Assembly: GCA_025266875.1 (NCBI GenBank)
Contig: JALLLT010000017.1
Location: 124,001-188,000, forward strand
Origin: Fennellomyces sp. T-0311
Lineage: Eukaryota; Mucoromycota; Mucoromycetes; Mucorales; Lichtheimiaceae
Direction of reading: 5' to 3'
Length of the DNA: 64,000 bases
Part shown: positions 33,370 to 45,179 of the stretch, one piece after another
Numbering within the stretch: the first letter of the stretch is position 1
Layout of the letters: each line of letters starts with the position of its first letter
The notes under the pieces: model-generated
Database searches by the model: none
Told to the model about the DNA's origin: nothing
Seen by the model: only the letters and a program-made list of their open reading frames with translations
Translations under genes and position numbers: made by a program

Positions 33370-35191
33370 ATGGTCTTAATGAATGTAGCATTCCATGACT
33401 ATTCAACGTTAGTTACCTCTGCTCTTACTTGTTGCGCAATAACTTTACTGGCTTACTTTTGGGTAAACCCAGCAAGTAATCAAAAAAAGGCCTTGGATGC
33501 TATCCCAACTCCCAAAGGATATCCATATATCGGTAATTAACCAGATTGCAATTCTATGGAGTTGAGGTACTAATGCAGACTTGGTACAGGGCATATTCTA
33601 TGTTTTGATAAGCTACATGCACACAAATTAAAGGAGTGGCACGATGAGCTAGGTCCTGTTATTCGTGTTCAAATGGGTGTTCAACCATGGATTGTTGTCA
33701 GTGATCCGAAGATTGTCTACGAGCTATTCGTCCTCAATAGCTCGGTGGCTTCTAATCGGCCTTATCAAGTCCTTAGCTCGCACCATTATTCGCGGGGGAG
33801 AAGGTAAAAGAAAGATTTTATTTCAATGCAAAACGGTTGTTAAACTGGTTATGCAAGTGGTATTGCCTTTGGTGAAATGTCTTCCAGATGGAGACGGCTG
33901 CGAGCTGCTGCTGCTACTTCGGCCCTTTCACCGACTGCAGTCAAGAAATTTACTCCTATGATACAAGCCGAGGCGGGTAGACTGGTAAAAGATCTCATTA
34001 AGGCGTGTACATCACAAAAGTCTATCGATCCCTTGAGACCATTACGTCGTGCCGCATTAAATTATGTATTCCAGACCTGTTACGCTACAAATATAGAGTC
34101 AGATGATGATCCACGGCTTCAGTCTGCCATCGAATTTACCGATGAAACCAATATGTTAATCGGAACCCACAAGGATATTACCGGATTTTTGCCTTTTATG
34201 ACTTTGGTAAACAAGATTATGGGCCGTAAAAACAAACTTCTTGAAGATTTCTTGCGCAAACGGGATCCATTCCTTCTTGGAATGATTCAACAAGCGCGCA
34301 ATTCAAACCAAGATTGTATGATGAAATGTTTATACAATCAACAAGAAGAACTTGGATTAAAGGACACAGACTTATTGGTGGTTGCAGGTGAGAAGACAAT
34401 ACAATCGAGTAATTTACTGTATTAACCAATGACAAAAGGGGACATGATCGCCGGTGCAGCAACAAATGTAGGCTACGGCATTGGCTGGTTCTTGGCAATT
34501 ATGCTTCACTATCCTAAGGTGTACACACGGCTTTGCGATGAAGTCGACAGCTTTATCTGTGAGCATGGTCGTCTTCCTCTTTTCTCGGAGCGCGAGGCAT
34601 TTCCTTTATTGAATTCCGTGCAAAAGGAGTGCATGCGTTACAGAGGCACTAACGACGTTACGCTTCCTCATCTAATTGAGAAGGATAGTATGTATGCCTA
34701 GATATTTCGCTGCAGGGCAAATTACTGATAGAAATATGCATAGTGCAATGTCAAGGTTACGTGTTTCCGAAAGGTGTTCTTGTGCTTCCATCGGCGTACG
34801 CAATGCATAGAGATCCAGAACGTTACCCGGAACCTGACAAATTTATTGCTGACCGCTTTATTAATGATTCCAAGTCAATGGCATCCTCCATCGCAGGAAA
34901 AGTTGAAGAGCGTGATCACTTTATGTTTGGTTGGGGTAAAAGGACATGCCCGGCAGTTCATCTGGTAAGAAATCGGTCGACTTTTATAAGTAGAAACGAA
35001 CTAATTCTATATAGGCCGAAGTTCAAATGTTCGCTTTCTTGACAAATATAATTGCGGAATGTGATATAGAAACACCGGTGGACGGATCTTTACCCTATCT
35101 CGATGACGCGCAAGACGCTGGTGCTGTCATGTCACCTCCTCCTTTCCATATGCGCTTTATCCGCCGGTCGAATAGCTTACTGTCAAAGTGA
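33370..35191 (+). CDS. Cytochrome P450 (CYP509-like), 517 aa
   Basis: Six exons: 33370-33532, 33590-33803, 33858-34387, 34439-34687, 34744-34964 and 35015-35191, which sum to 518 codons. The frame is also open to an ATG at 33340. The anchor helix is followed by IPTPKGYPYIG. The I-helix is GDMIAGAATNVGYG, where the usual acid-Thr pair is replaced by Thr-Asn. ExxR is ECMR. The heme loop FGWGKRTCPAVHL has Ala where Gly is usual, which the family pattern tolerates. Exon lengths 214 and 249 are identical to gene 1. Its fifth exon (221 nt) equals exons 5 and 6 of gene 1 (167 plus 54), so one intron differs. It is likely an ER monooxygenase; the substrate is unknown and probably differs from that of gene 1. 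Confidence 0.92.
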
Positions 35192-35787
35192 TTATCTAAT
35201 CACCATCACTTCTCTGGGAGATGTAACCAGATAGCCTTACATAAATACTGTGCTTCATCAGGTCGAGTTTGCAATATGCTACAAAGCAAAGAAAACACTT
35301 GAATGTGGCTTTGGCATGATTGAGAGCAGTACATGAACTTCTGAAACGGAATGCATTCATTTCGAATTTTCTTACAAATGTTGATCCTTCTTTAATGATG
35401 GACGACGAAATAGTGCAATAACCTATTGCTGATATAACTTGACAATGTAGGGACGGGATAAACCATTTGCTTTCAAAGCATCGTGAGTCGCGTAGGGCGC
35501 TATGTCTGGAAGCAAGGCTAGTCAGCAGTTGTCGGGTTAGTATTCGATATCTCGATCGGTAACTTGCAGGGACGAATCTCAGGTGAGAGATCGATGACTA
35601 TAGGACATGATACTGGTCCATCCATTTCACTGCCCTTTATCATCAAGCCATCCCCCCAACGCGATAAGCGATAAACTTTCGTCAATTTACAGGCATTACT
35701 TTTTCTTTTATTAAATAAGTTATTCGCTATAATTTAGAGCAGCTTAGTGAAAAGCGATTCAGCTTCTTTTTTTTTTCAGAAAAAGAC
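35192..35787. other. Spacer between P450 3 and PP2A-B, convergent
   Basis: It holds the 3' ends of two convergent genes. A T-rich tract at 35767-35778 lies just beyond the PP2A-B stop on its downstream side. No further gene is seen. Confidence 0.4.
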
Positions 35788-37655
35788 TTACTTGAATACA
35801 AATAGGTTGTTTGCTGCTGCCACCGCCACGGTGTTTTCTTGTGGGTGCCATGAGGCGTGTAATATCTTTTTGTTAAAGTTCAACTCGTCCAAACCAAACG
35901 AAAATGCACCATTCTCATTGCCGTTGTTCTTTCCACGCGACACAGCTGCCAGCTTTTGCTTGCTACCAGGACGTCTGCCCGTTTTGAAAGCATTCTTGTC
36001 AGCTTGTAAAGGCACGTCTGTTTTGCCTTCGCTATCGTAGATGTGGAATGTGTTGCTGTAGGAACCTGTCATGACAGACCTTATAAAGCAAAGCGTGAGT
36101 GCACAGTGTCGCACAGCGCATTTTCCAGAAGAACTTACTTGCCGTCGCCGCTGAAGGTGCACTCAAACTTGTCAAAGATACAGTCGTTTTCGTAGAGGTC
36201 GCACAATCGGCTGCGCAGTTGGTCATGTATGTAGATGGTTTGTACGGGCTTGTTGTCCATATTGATATCCCAGATTTTCAGAGTCAAGTAGTCTCTGGAT
36301 AGAATATACCGGCCATCCTGGCTGAACTTGACATCTGAAACCGACGAGATAATTTCGGAAAAGAATGACCGACTTGCTGGATCTTCCGCTTCCTGATACA
36401 CTGTTGTTGCTTCCTTAGTTTCTCCGTGCTTTGAAATAGCCCGTCGGCATTACCTTTGGCGTATTGGTCGCATAATGCCGATGCTCGCATGTCGCTAAGC
36501 TTGATGGCACCTTTACTTGAGCTGTACATAAACATGTTGCAGTGGATAGGGTGGAATTCCGCGGCGGTGATGACTTCTGTCAGCTCTTCCATGTTGGCAG
36601 GCTTTATATCCACGATATCTAAAGGCAGCGTCAGCGCACCCACCGTGCTCGTGCGCATCCACGGCCAACTTACTGAAGCTCTGGTCTGAAATGTCAAGAT
36701 TCCACAGGTTGATCCGCAAGTCGTCGCCAGACAAGTAGGTTTCGCTATCCGAGTTTATGGATATGGAGTTGATGTGATAGGTATGAGCTGGATGATAAAC
36801 TCAAGCATGAGCACGTGGGTTCCCTTTTTATCCCTTGCTTCTTTACCATTGGCATAAACTCTCCGCGGGACGGCAGCAATGATTGTGTCGCGATGCGTCA
36901 GTTTTGGTATACGAAGTGCTGGTCCATGCGGCAGTGGTGCGGCCGCAGGGTGACTGGGAATATTGTGCTCGGCTACCACCTTGAGGGACTTTTCAAACAC
37001 CTTCCACAGCTTGATTGTTTTATCTGGGGTCATGGGTTAACAGCGGCCACTCGCAAGCTTCTTGTGACATTTTACCATTGGTTGACAGCAAGAAATGGGC
37101 CGAGTTCTGGCGCTTGCACCACTTGATCTTGTTGATCTTCTCCTCGATCTCCAAGCTTTTTAGATAGTCGAATTCCGCTTCATGCGATTGAAACTCGGTA
37201 TGAAATTTGTATTCGCAACCTTGTTTCTGGATAAAAATCGCCGTTAGAAACTCAGTGGCCGCCGCCACGGTAAACGGGCCTTACATCGTCGTTGCGCTCA
37301 AAGAGGACCACGCGGCCGCCACGATCGCCCGTCGCGAGGTAGTCACCGGTTGGATCAAACTCGACCGCAGTAATAAGATCGGCTTTGAAAAAAACACAAC
37401 AAACAAAAAAAAATTATTAATCGCATTGGGGACCCTGTCTGCCGCATCCTTTTCCCATCGTCACTAGCCCCAGTGCGCCGCCGTCTCGGAGCGCTGCGTC
37501 TTGCTCGTTCCCACTATCTACTCTCGCAGCCTCCCGAACCCCGCGGTCTCCCCTGCTCTCGCCTTCTCTCGTGGGTAATTACCGTCGGTGATGTCATCGG
37601 CATCGCCCTTGTCACCAAAGCACTGGACGCATTTCCAATCGTGTTCGTTTTCCAT
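35788..37655 (-). CDS. CDC55: PP2A regulatory subunit B (B55/Cdc55 type), 443 aa
   Basis: Eight exons: 37655-37583, 37382-37285, 37226-37076, 37023-36847, 36787-36674, 36618-36454, 36400-36139 and 36079-35788, which sum to exactly 444 codons. It is a WD40 propeller that targets the PP2A core enzyme to substrates in mitosis and morphogenesis. Diagnostic segments are [11 protein letters not shown] near the start, [110 protein letters not shown] and [13 protein letters not shown]. The acidic groove face seen in B55 proteins is present ([12 protein letters not shown]). The length is close to family norms. There is no sign of damage. Confidence 0.96.
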
Positions 37656-37925
37656 CGAGATTTATAAGCTGGACTGGCTGTGGGGAAGCAAAAGTGAAAA
37701 GTAAAAAAACAAACAGCAAGAAAAGAAGGGGGACCTCAGGCACCGTAAAGTGCGCACTGTTGCCCATACGGAAGAAGAATTTCAATCAGACCAATCACAT
37801 CGCCGCAAAAACCCAAAACCGAGCCACTTGGCCAAAGACCTTCCGTCGATCCGTTCTTTCGTCATTGGATCGACACGCCCTGAACTCTCTATTCTGAAAC
37901 TAGCCTGCGCTTTTAATTGTCTGCT

Positions 37926-39731
37926 TTATCGAATGACGTGCGAATTCAGCTGCAACTCCTTGATCCCAGCACAGCGGATCATCATATACCCCGATAACGT
38001 AAGCATACGGGCGTAGCGCCGGTACTTCACAGGAAGCCGGTCGTGGAGGTGCGGAGGGTCCATGCTCTGCTGCATGAGCTCGGGATCAAGTGCCTGGAAG
38101 TGGCAGTCGGTGCGTTGGTGCCTAAAGTGACAGTCCGGATCAAGCCTTTCAGGATGACGTGCTTGCCGAACCGGACTTTCCCACCATCGGCCCGAGGACC
38201 GCCGTCGTTTCTTGCCAATCATCTCTGGCCTGCACTTGTGCCATGCAAACAATGTCACCGGGTGGTTTTGTACGCCTGGAATCCGTTTCACATAGTCGTC
38301 AACGCGCACGCGTGCATTTTCGATCCGCACAGTACGGAAGCATCGATCGGGAAGCCGAAGCAACGTCACTCCTTTTTTCTGGTGCTGCCAGGTGCACTCG
38401 ATCAGCTCAATGTCAACCACTGCCCTCAAACATGACACGAGTCGCCCCAACGCGTGCTGCTCGTCCAACACAGACTCCTCCAGCGCTATACGCTCCAACA
38501 TAAGGTTGAATCCGAGTGGCAAAGACGCTGTGCAACGTTTGACATTATCCATTGTTAAGCGCGTGCGTAGCAGCCGCAGACTCTTCAGCCAATTGCAGTA
38601 TCGGAAAAGCAGATCCAACCGCGGCTCCTCTTGACGGCTCATCTCCAGCGTCAGGTCCGTCAGACGAAAGCACATCTCAAATTGTCCGTATTGATACGTC
38701 GATGCGTAGGCCGGGAACGGGAGGCACAGACTGCGAATTCTGTAGCTGACCGTGCGCAAAAGTCCATCATAGTTGACAAAGTAATGAATCCCCGAATCGC
38801 GAATGTTCAGCTCAATCAGATCGTTGAGCGACGGTAGCGCAGGTATAAGCCGCTGGATATTGGTTGCCCCGAGATGAATGAAGCTCGCCCTTTTCAGCTG
38901 TTGCGGGAGTTGCAGGCCGTTCACCATAAAGAAAAGAGCGGTGGGATGGAACTGTGTCGGTAGCGGCCCGGTGTTCTTGAGATACAGTTCTTGAAGCTGC
39001 GGATATCGCAGAACAATGTACTCGAACCATCCACTCAATGAATACCACCCACCCGAATAGGCCAGTCGTAGCTTTTGCAAAGAGATCTGCGGGTCGCCGA
39101 TCCTCGAAGCATCGGATTTCTCGTTCGAAATGGATCCAGCGCCAGCAAGTTCCAGTTCAGCTAACTCGGGGCAGCACGCATGAATTTCGTGGAAGTGACG
39201 TGTCTCGAGCTCTGGGATGAAGCCACGCAATGCGAGTTTTTGTAAATTTGGTACATATTGAAGCACGTCCCGTACGTCGCTGATGCTTCTGCTGGGGGGT
39301 GGAATGTCGTCGATGGATGGTGGTTCGAAGCTTTCCAGTTCTAGACAAGTGAGTTGTCGCCCATCGATGGCCATCAAAGCCGGTAAAGGTGACCGATAAA
39401 AGAACCCACTGGTCTTGCTCGACTGACGTAGGGCCGGTGTACACCAGAAGAATCGGAGCGATGTCAAGTGCGGACACTGTCTTCGTAGCCGTTGCATGTC
39501 GTTGTACGAGAGCACGCCATCGTCCAAGCTGAGCTCTTGTACCATAGAGCCCACAATGTCCTGCGATAAAATGTTTCGATGAACCCATGGATGACAAGCG
39601 CTGACCACTGCGTTGCGATACAATGCAGGGACGAAGGTCATGTACCACACTCGACACACAAAAACACATGTATAGACATCGCGAGATGAGAGATACGATA
39701 CGATGGTTGCTGTGACACGATACGGGAGCAT
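37926..39731 (-). CDS. F-box protein with LRR-like repeats, 601 aa
   Basis: This is an intronless gene. An F-box-like motif occupies about residues 2-45 (LPYRVTATIVSYLSSRDVYT, then VCRVW), followed by about 500 residues of irregular leucine-rich repeats (LQKLALRGF, LQELYLKNTG, KRASFIHLG). F-box proteins bind Skp1 and present substrates to SCF ubiquitin ligases; the LRR part would select the substrate. It is clearly paralogous to the gene at 61521-63305, sharing AYSGGW with VYAGGW and the same end layout. The substrate is unknown. It lies 270 bp upstream of PP2A-B on the same strand. Confidence 0.88.
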   Translation of the reverse strand: MLPYRVTATIVSYLSSRDVYTCVFVCRVWYMTFVPALYRNAVVSACHPWVHRNILSQDIVGSMVQELSLDDGVLSYNDMQRLRRQCPHLTSLRFFWCTPALRQSSKTSGFFYRSPLPALMAIDGRQLTCLELESFEPPSIDDIPPPSRSISDVRDVLQYVPNLQKLALRGFIPELETRHFHEIHACCPELAELELAGAGSISNEKSDASRIGDPQISLQKLRLAYSGGWYSLSGWFEYIVLRYPQLQELYLKNTGPLPTQFHPTALFFMVNGLQLPQQLKRASFIHLGATNIQRLIPALPSLNDLIELNIRDSGIHYFVNYDGLLRTVSYRIRSLCLPFPAYASTYQYGQFEMCFRLTDLTLEMSRQEEPRLDLLFRYCNWLKSLRLLRTRLTMDNVKRCTASLPLGFNLMLERIALEESVLDEQHALGRLVSCLRAVVDIELIECTWQHQKKGVTLLRLPDRCFRTVRIENARVRVDDYVKRIPGVQNHPVTLFAWHKCRPEMIGKKRRRSSGRWWESPVRQARHPERLDPDCHFRHQRTDCHFQALDPELMQQSMDPPHLHDRLPVKYRRYARMLTLSGYMMIRCAGIKELQLNSHVIR

Positions 39732-41559
39732 TTTTAGCTTTTCAAAAGAAAAAGAGAGGAAACGAATGACTTCAATTTAAAAATCTAAGTCGTTTTAAAC
39801 AAGACAATGACAGCTTTCAATCCCATTTTTGGCGTGCTGTTTTGCGCTTTATAACGCGAAAACTGGTGATCAAGCACTCACGAGCACCACTATAATATCC
39901 ACGTAGTTGGACTTATGATAGACTGGAGTTCCTTATCCATCGAAACCGTGCAGCGACGCCAAAGGCAAAAGCTGGGGCTGATGTAACGTCAAGTTTAATC
40001 ATCTCATTACCGATCCAAAGCTTATTGTGCACGAAAAAAGTTTCTAATATCATTCAAACAATAAACTATATTCCGACAATGAAAAGTTTGACGAAGACCC
40101 TGCTCTCTATTTTTGACTTACGCGACACGGAACTGATGAAGGTTTTGTACTTAAAGGAGAGGTATTAGGAACGTGAATCTAAAATCATAGAGTAACCGGC
40201 GTGAACGAAGAGAATAGTCCTCCTTGTGTTCATTGGATTTCCAGCAAAGTTATAGTCGAATAGGTTATTACGCCTATCCTCGTATTTCAAGAAGTACATT
40301 CAAGTGTTAGATGCTGCAGGGTGTCGGTAGGGAGGGCATCACTATGATTAATAAAATTTTATCGTAAGTTAGATCTCTGACAATGCGTCATGAACTGGTG
40401 GCTCTGCGCAGCTTCAGATAATGGACATTTTGGGGAGGCTTTTCCTTCACTGTCCAATGCTGTTACACTTCTCTTCCTTTTTCGTTATCCTTTTTCTCGG
40501 CATAATTTTAAGAAAAAACCACTTTATATGATTTTAAATAGTGCGGATCCGATGGATTTTCCATATACTCGCTATTCACTGTCGACCACAGTTAAACTTG
40601 ATTCCGTCTTTCGTCACATTGATATTCCATTCTGTTCCACAGATATGATATCTCGTATCATCATTTATGTGGATATAATGGATTATATCATTGATACGTG
40701 CTGTGGGTAATATTTTCTATCGTAGAGATTGAAAGGATTATTTGGGTTGACATCTCGAATGTGGTATTGCCGCATGAACCTTCAACCTTTCAGGAGTCAT
40801 CAGACACTCAGATTTAGCTGCATAGCCTACACGACAGAGTGAATGTCCAGCTATATTTCCCTTGTTGTATCTGTATCTGTACGAACAAGCAAAAAGTACG
40901 ACATACCATTACTCAAATCTCTTCGCATCATCACGCCCAAACAATCCTCTTCCTGATACCTCCGGCCCTGCTCTTCTATATCTTTCTTCCGAGAACTCGT
41001 CTTCCGCGTGCACATTTTAACAAACGTAATGTTTATGGAAAACATTAATAGACCTACAGTTTAATCGTCGGTACACAGGATATTTGGAGGGCAAGAAATA
41101 AGGATATTGCCCACCTTACGTTTCATGGTTGACTCATTTTGCAACATACACGTCTATCCTCTTTTATAAAACACAATGCTTGCACACTGTAGCGATGATA
41201 TGGGCCGCAGCTTACCCGCCTTCTAACACAAAGTCAATAAGCAAATATTTGAATGCGAGGATCAACGAGACAATAGAATCACAAACATTTCAAGGAGCAT
41301 AAAAAGTTTATTTCATTCTGATTTAATCCAGCGATATGTACCTATGTGAATATCCTTAGGTCACCGCCGCCATGGAGACTCTGCCATCAACTTTTATAAA
41401 AGTAACAACAAACTACTTCTGTTGTCGTACAGACCATGCGTCATTTTTGGTTAGACTGGGACTGTCCACATGAAAAGGCCAACAAATGCATGATGAAACT
41501 TTCATCCCTTTCTCCCCCTTTTTCCGCACTTTTTCGCCAAAAACAAAAAAGAAATAACG
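39732..41559. other. Intergenic region, F-box to V-ATPase D
   Basis: The two flanking genes diverge, so this holds both promoters. An open frame of 106 codons at 40390-40710 lacks composition or splice support. Nothing else is recognised. Confidence 0.4.
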
Positions 41560-42576
41560 ATGTCGAGTGGCAACAGAATTAGTATTTTTCCAACCCGAAT
41601 GTAATACTAAAAAAAAGCAGGTTTTTGATCGGCATGCCTGTTGACACGTACTCCCTAGGGCTCTCACTACCATGAAAACCAAGCTCAAAGGTGCTCAAAC
41701 CGGCCATTCTTTGCTGAAACGTAAGGCGGAAGCTCTGACGAAACGTTTCAGGACCATTACTCACCAAATCGATGAGGTATATACTGATACGATTCCTTTA
41801 AATGAAATTCACGCTAAACTAACGTTTTTGGTAAACTTTTAATAGTTGAAGCGCAAGATGGGCGCAGTCATGCAGGCCGCTTCGTTCTCGCTTGCTGAGG
41901 TGCAGTATATTGCGGGTGACGTCAGTTATCAAATCCGAGAAGCCTCGATCAAGGCACAGCTTCGTGTCCGCTGCAAACAAGAGAACGTATCCGGTAATAC
42001 AACATTCCGAAAACGTAGGGTAAACATGCTCACATGATCCCTTCATAGGCGTAATGCTGCCTACTTTTGAAATGTATGTCGAAGGAGGAAACGGTAAAAT
42101 TAGAGAAATCGTATGCTTGACTTGAAAAAAAAAAGCTCACTGACAATGCAATTGTAGCCTTTGAATTTACGGGTCTGGGGCGTGGTGGTCAGCATGTGCA
42201 GAAAGCCAAGGAAGTGTATCAAAAGGCAGTTGAAACACTCGTTGAGTTGGCGAGTTTGCAGACTGCGTTTGTGATTCTTGACGAAGTGATCAAGGCCACA
42301 AACCGTCGTGTTAACGCGATCGAACACGTCATTATCCCACGTTACGAAAACACTATCAAGTACATCATCTCTGAATTGGATGAGCAAGATCGTGAAGAGT
42401 TTTTCCGGTTGAAGAAGGTGCAGGGCAAGAAAAAAGACAAGGCAGCGGCAGCAGAAGCTGAATGGGAAAAAGCCAAACATGAAGATGATGATTTGCCCGA
42501 GCTCCAAGCCGCACACGAAACAGGGCAGTTGGATAGCAATATGTTGGATCATGATGATGAGGATGTTATTTTCTAA
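41560..42576 (+). CDS. VMA8: V-type proton ATPase subunit D, 256 aa
   Basis: Five exons: 41560-41600, 41659-41776, 41846-41993, 42049-42093 and 42158-42576, which sum to 257 codons. Subunit D is the central stalk rotor of the V1 sector and couples ATP hydrolysis to proton pumping in the vacuole. The first exon gives [13 protein letters not shown], and the split ATG across intron 1 restores FPTRMALT. Family hallmarks are [54 protein letters not shown] and [19 protein letters not shown], then [15 protein letters not shown] and [16 protein letters not shown]. The C-terminus is acidic (DHDDEDVIF). Length and helical-hairpin layout are normal. Confidence 0.97.
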
Positions 42577-42708
42577 AGAGAGAACAAAAAAATAAAATGG
42601 CAAAGGAGGTTGGGGTGCAATGATGGGAGAGAGAGAGAGGGATTATTTTTAATATAAATATTGATATATAAAGTGTAGAAGTACCGAGAATAGATGCATA
42701 GTAATACA

Positions 42709-43494
42709 TTAAGTCGTATGCTGAGGTGGGGGTGGAGGAGGCAAAGAAGAGCGTGAATCGAACGGCTGATGTTGCATGAAAGGTTGAGACATGCTTGCGC
42801 CGGTGGTCGGGGTATTAGGTGAACCTTCCGAGAACCAAGAAGTGCGAGGCTCATCGTATTCGTTTTGTGGCTGAAACTCTTCTACATCGCCATTGTTCCG
42901 TCGAGCGCGTCTGATCAAGAAAAACGCGATAGCACCAAGCACAAGTGCACCGCCAACACCACCAACGACGCCACCAACGATAGCACCCGTGTTGGACCCG
43001 CCACCATTATCGTTATCACTTTGGTCAGATGTTTCAGTTGGTGTTGCCGGGCTATCGGTAGCAGTCGCCGTATCATCCGTAGTAGTGGGGTCGGTTGGTG
43101 CTGGATCAGACCAAGTCGACGTTTCCGTTGGTACAATTTCTGATGACGTTGTGGTTTGCCACCATTCAGTTGTAGTGGTCCACCATTGATCCTCTGTAGT
43201 CGTGGTCCACCACTGGTCGTCGGTCGTTGTAGGTTCCGATCCCCAATCGTCCGTTGTCGTTGGCTCTGATCCCCAATCATCAGTCGTGGTAGCTTCCGAG
43301 CCATCAGTAGGCTCTGAACCATCAGTAGGCCACTCGCCCTCTCCTATCAATCATGTCAGACCCCATCTGAGCTCGAAATAACTCGTTTCCCGGTAATAAT
43401 TACCGCCATCTTCCTGGGCCCACGAGGTCTTTGTCAAGGCAACCATCACCAGAAGTGGTAAAAGTGTTGCGCGTGATAGCGTAGATGGTCTCAT
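42709..43494 (-). CDS. Mucin-like single-pass cell-surface protein, 241 aa
   Basis: Exons 43494-43404 and 43343-42709 give 242 codons. A signal peptide (about residues 1-26, ending TKTSWA) leads into a Thr-rich ectodomain. The ectodomain has repeats of SEPTTTDDWG and then DQWWTTTTE units, an unusual pairing of paired Trp with O-glycosylation-type Thr runs. A glycine-rich helix at about 149-175 (GAIVGGVVGGVGG, then GALVLGAIAFFLIRR) has GxxxG-like spacing. The cytosolic tail ends in PPPPPPQHTT and holds Ser/Pro sites. The layout is that of Wsc/Mid2-like cell-wall stress sensors, but I see no WSC cysteine domain, so the sensor role is inference. It converges with the V-ATPase D gene. Confidence 0.83.
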
Positions 43495-44487
43495 CTTTCA
43501 GTCGATTTTTTTACGTATAAGGAAAGGAGAAAACAGTGAAAAGAGAGGGAAAGGAACGGGGTGTGAGAGCGAAAGCAGTTAAAAGAAAGAAGAGCAATAA
43601 TAATAGGACATGAGATCGTGACCCAAGAAAAAAAAATGTTTTTTTTAAAGAGGAGTTACACGGTTCGACGCTTAAGCAATGGCAGCCCTAATTCTAGACT
43701 GGCTTGGTGGGTAATATAAGGCGTTATTTATGGGGCGTACAACCGAAGTCGCCGAATGTCCACTGTTTCCAAAAGTTGCATGTCGCTTTTTCAAAAGCAC
43801 ATGCGCTCACCGCTAATCTATTTTTACCTTCCGATACCATTCTTGGATATACTTCTTTACCTTGATCACTATGACGAAATTTTCTGCATGTCAAGTTTTT
43901 CCAGGATGCCATGGATACTGGTACAATTTAATGCACCATTGTTATTGATTTAAAAATGCGCCATCAAAGACAATAAAGGAGGTCGATATCAGGTTCTGAT
44001 GTTGACCAAAGGATATAAAATCATGCGAGATCAATCGGCATGATCTTTTGTCGGCGCTCCCCTTTCCTTTGATATGCATCTTTTAATAATAAAAAAGATA
44101 CGCACAGACACTTTAAGGGGTAGCTCCGTGGAGCTTACTTTGTTTTTTACTTATAACCTTTTTCACTCAGATTCAATGAAGAATGCATTTCTTGGCAGTG
44201 TAGCAGCAGAGTATCACGAGCGTACTCTTGATAGCTATATAAACTCTATACGTAAAACCATCATTCTTATAAAGGAAAAACAATACGGGTCCGCTTACAC
44301 AAAAGGTTTGTTATGTGTATCAGTATCACAGATGTAACCCTGTTCATGGTAACTGTCCATGTAACGTAGCAAGAATACCTTAGCAGTTCGCTGCTATATA
44401 ATATGACTTGAAGAGGGGAGTTGAATAGGAAAGGTCCTCCTACCAGCTAGCATTGTTATTGTTTGGTAAATTGATATATATCCTTTG
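43495..44487. other. Promoter and spacer upstream of the mucin-like gene
   Basis: On the minus strand this is upstream sequence of the surface-protein gene and includes A-rich runs near 43628. An 87-codon open frame at 44074-44337 looks protein-like but has no supporting exons. Confidence 0.35.
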
Positions 44488-44780
44488 CTATGCCATTGCG
44501 TGCAAATGGCAATTTTTTTCTGTAAAAATCATCGGGGCCCCGTGCATGTGCATATTTTCCAGATTCCTATTACAATGATACAAACTCACAGCAAATAAAC
44601 TGATTGCAGAATTATTGGTTTGCTATCGCTTATGAATGAACTGACCGTATCAAATAGCAAACTACCTTTGTATTCGTTTGGAGAATATGATACATGTTGC
44701 ATACAGTATACTCCGAATCTTCTTGATGCCCCAATTCATATCTAAACAGACATCTTATTCGCTAAGGCATGTCGATCGCT
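44488..44780. repeat. Direct repeat copy 1 (about 290 bp)
   Basis: It matches 46269-46570, including ACAATGATACAAACTC, GCAGAATTATTGGTTTG, CTTCTTGATGCC and CTTATTCG. Similarity is about 75-80% by eye with small indels. Confidence 0.6.
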
Positions 44781-45179
44781 GGCAAGTTTTGGGCATTCTC
44801 GAAAATGAAAATGCGTAAAAGGCTATTTGTGGGACATAAACGGAAATGTAGTCCAAAAACAGACTAGCAAGAAAAATTTTACCTGTGCCAATTAAAAGAC
44901 TTCAATGGCCGAAAACTTAAAGAGCTGTCAAAAAGTCATTCTTTCTGATCCTACACACTTGAAGGCACGATGGAACACAATTAACTTTCTACCACAAGGA
45001 CTTCTGAGACCTAGACTCCCGAATTATACTTTTTGTAAGCCAAATGTATGTACTTACCTGTATGCATATTCAAGTTATCACTGTCATACACAAGTGCATC
45101 AAAAGTCCCGGATAAGCACAGGTAGGGTCTTAAGAGAATGCACCAGTACATTCATTTAACGAGACAACACAAGATTATA

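Noticed and set aside
39157..39669. 170-codon minus-strand open frame
   Set aside because: It overlaps the F-box gene on the same strand in a different frame and starts inside it.
43655..43700. GGTTCGACGC, resembling a tRNA B box
   Set aside because: No acceptor or anticodon stem could be folded around it.
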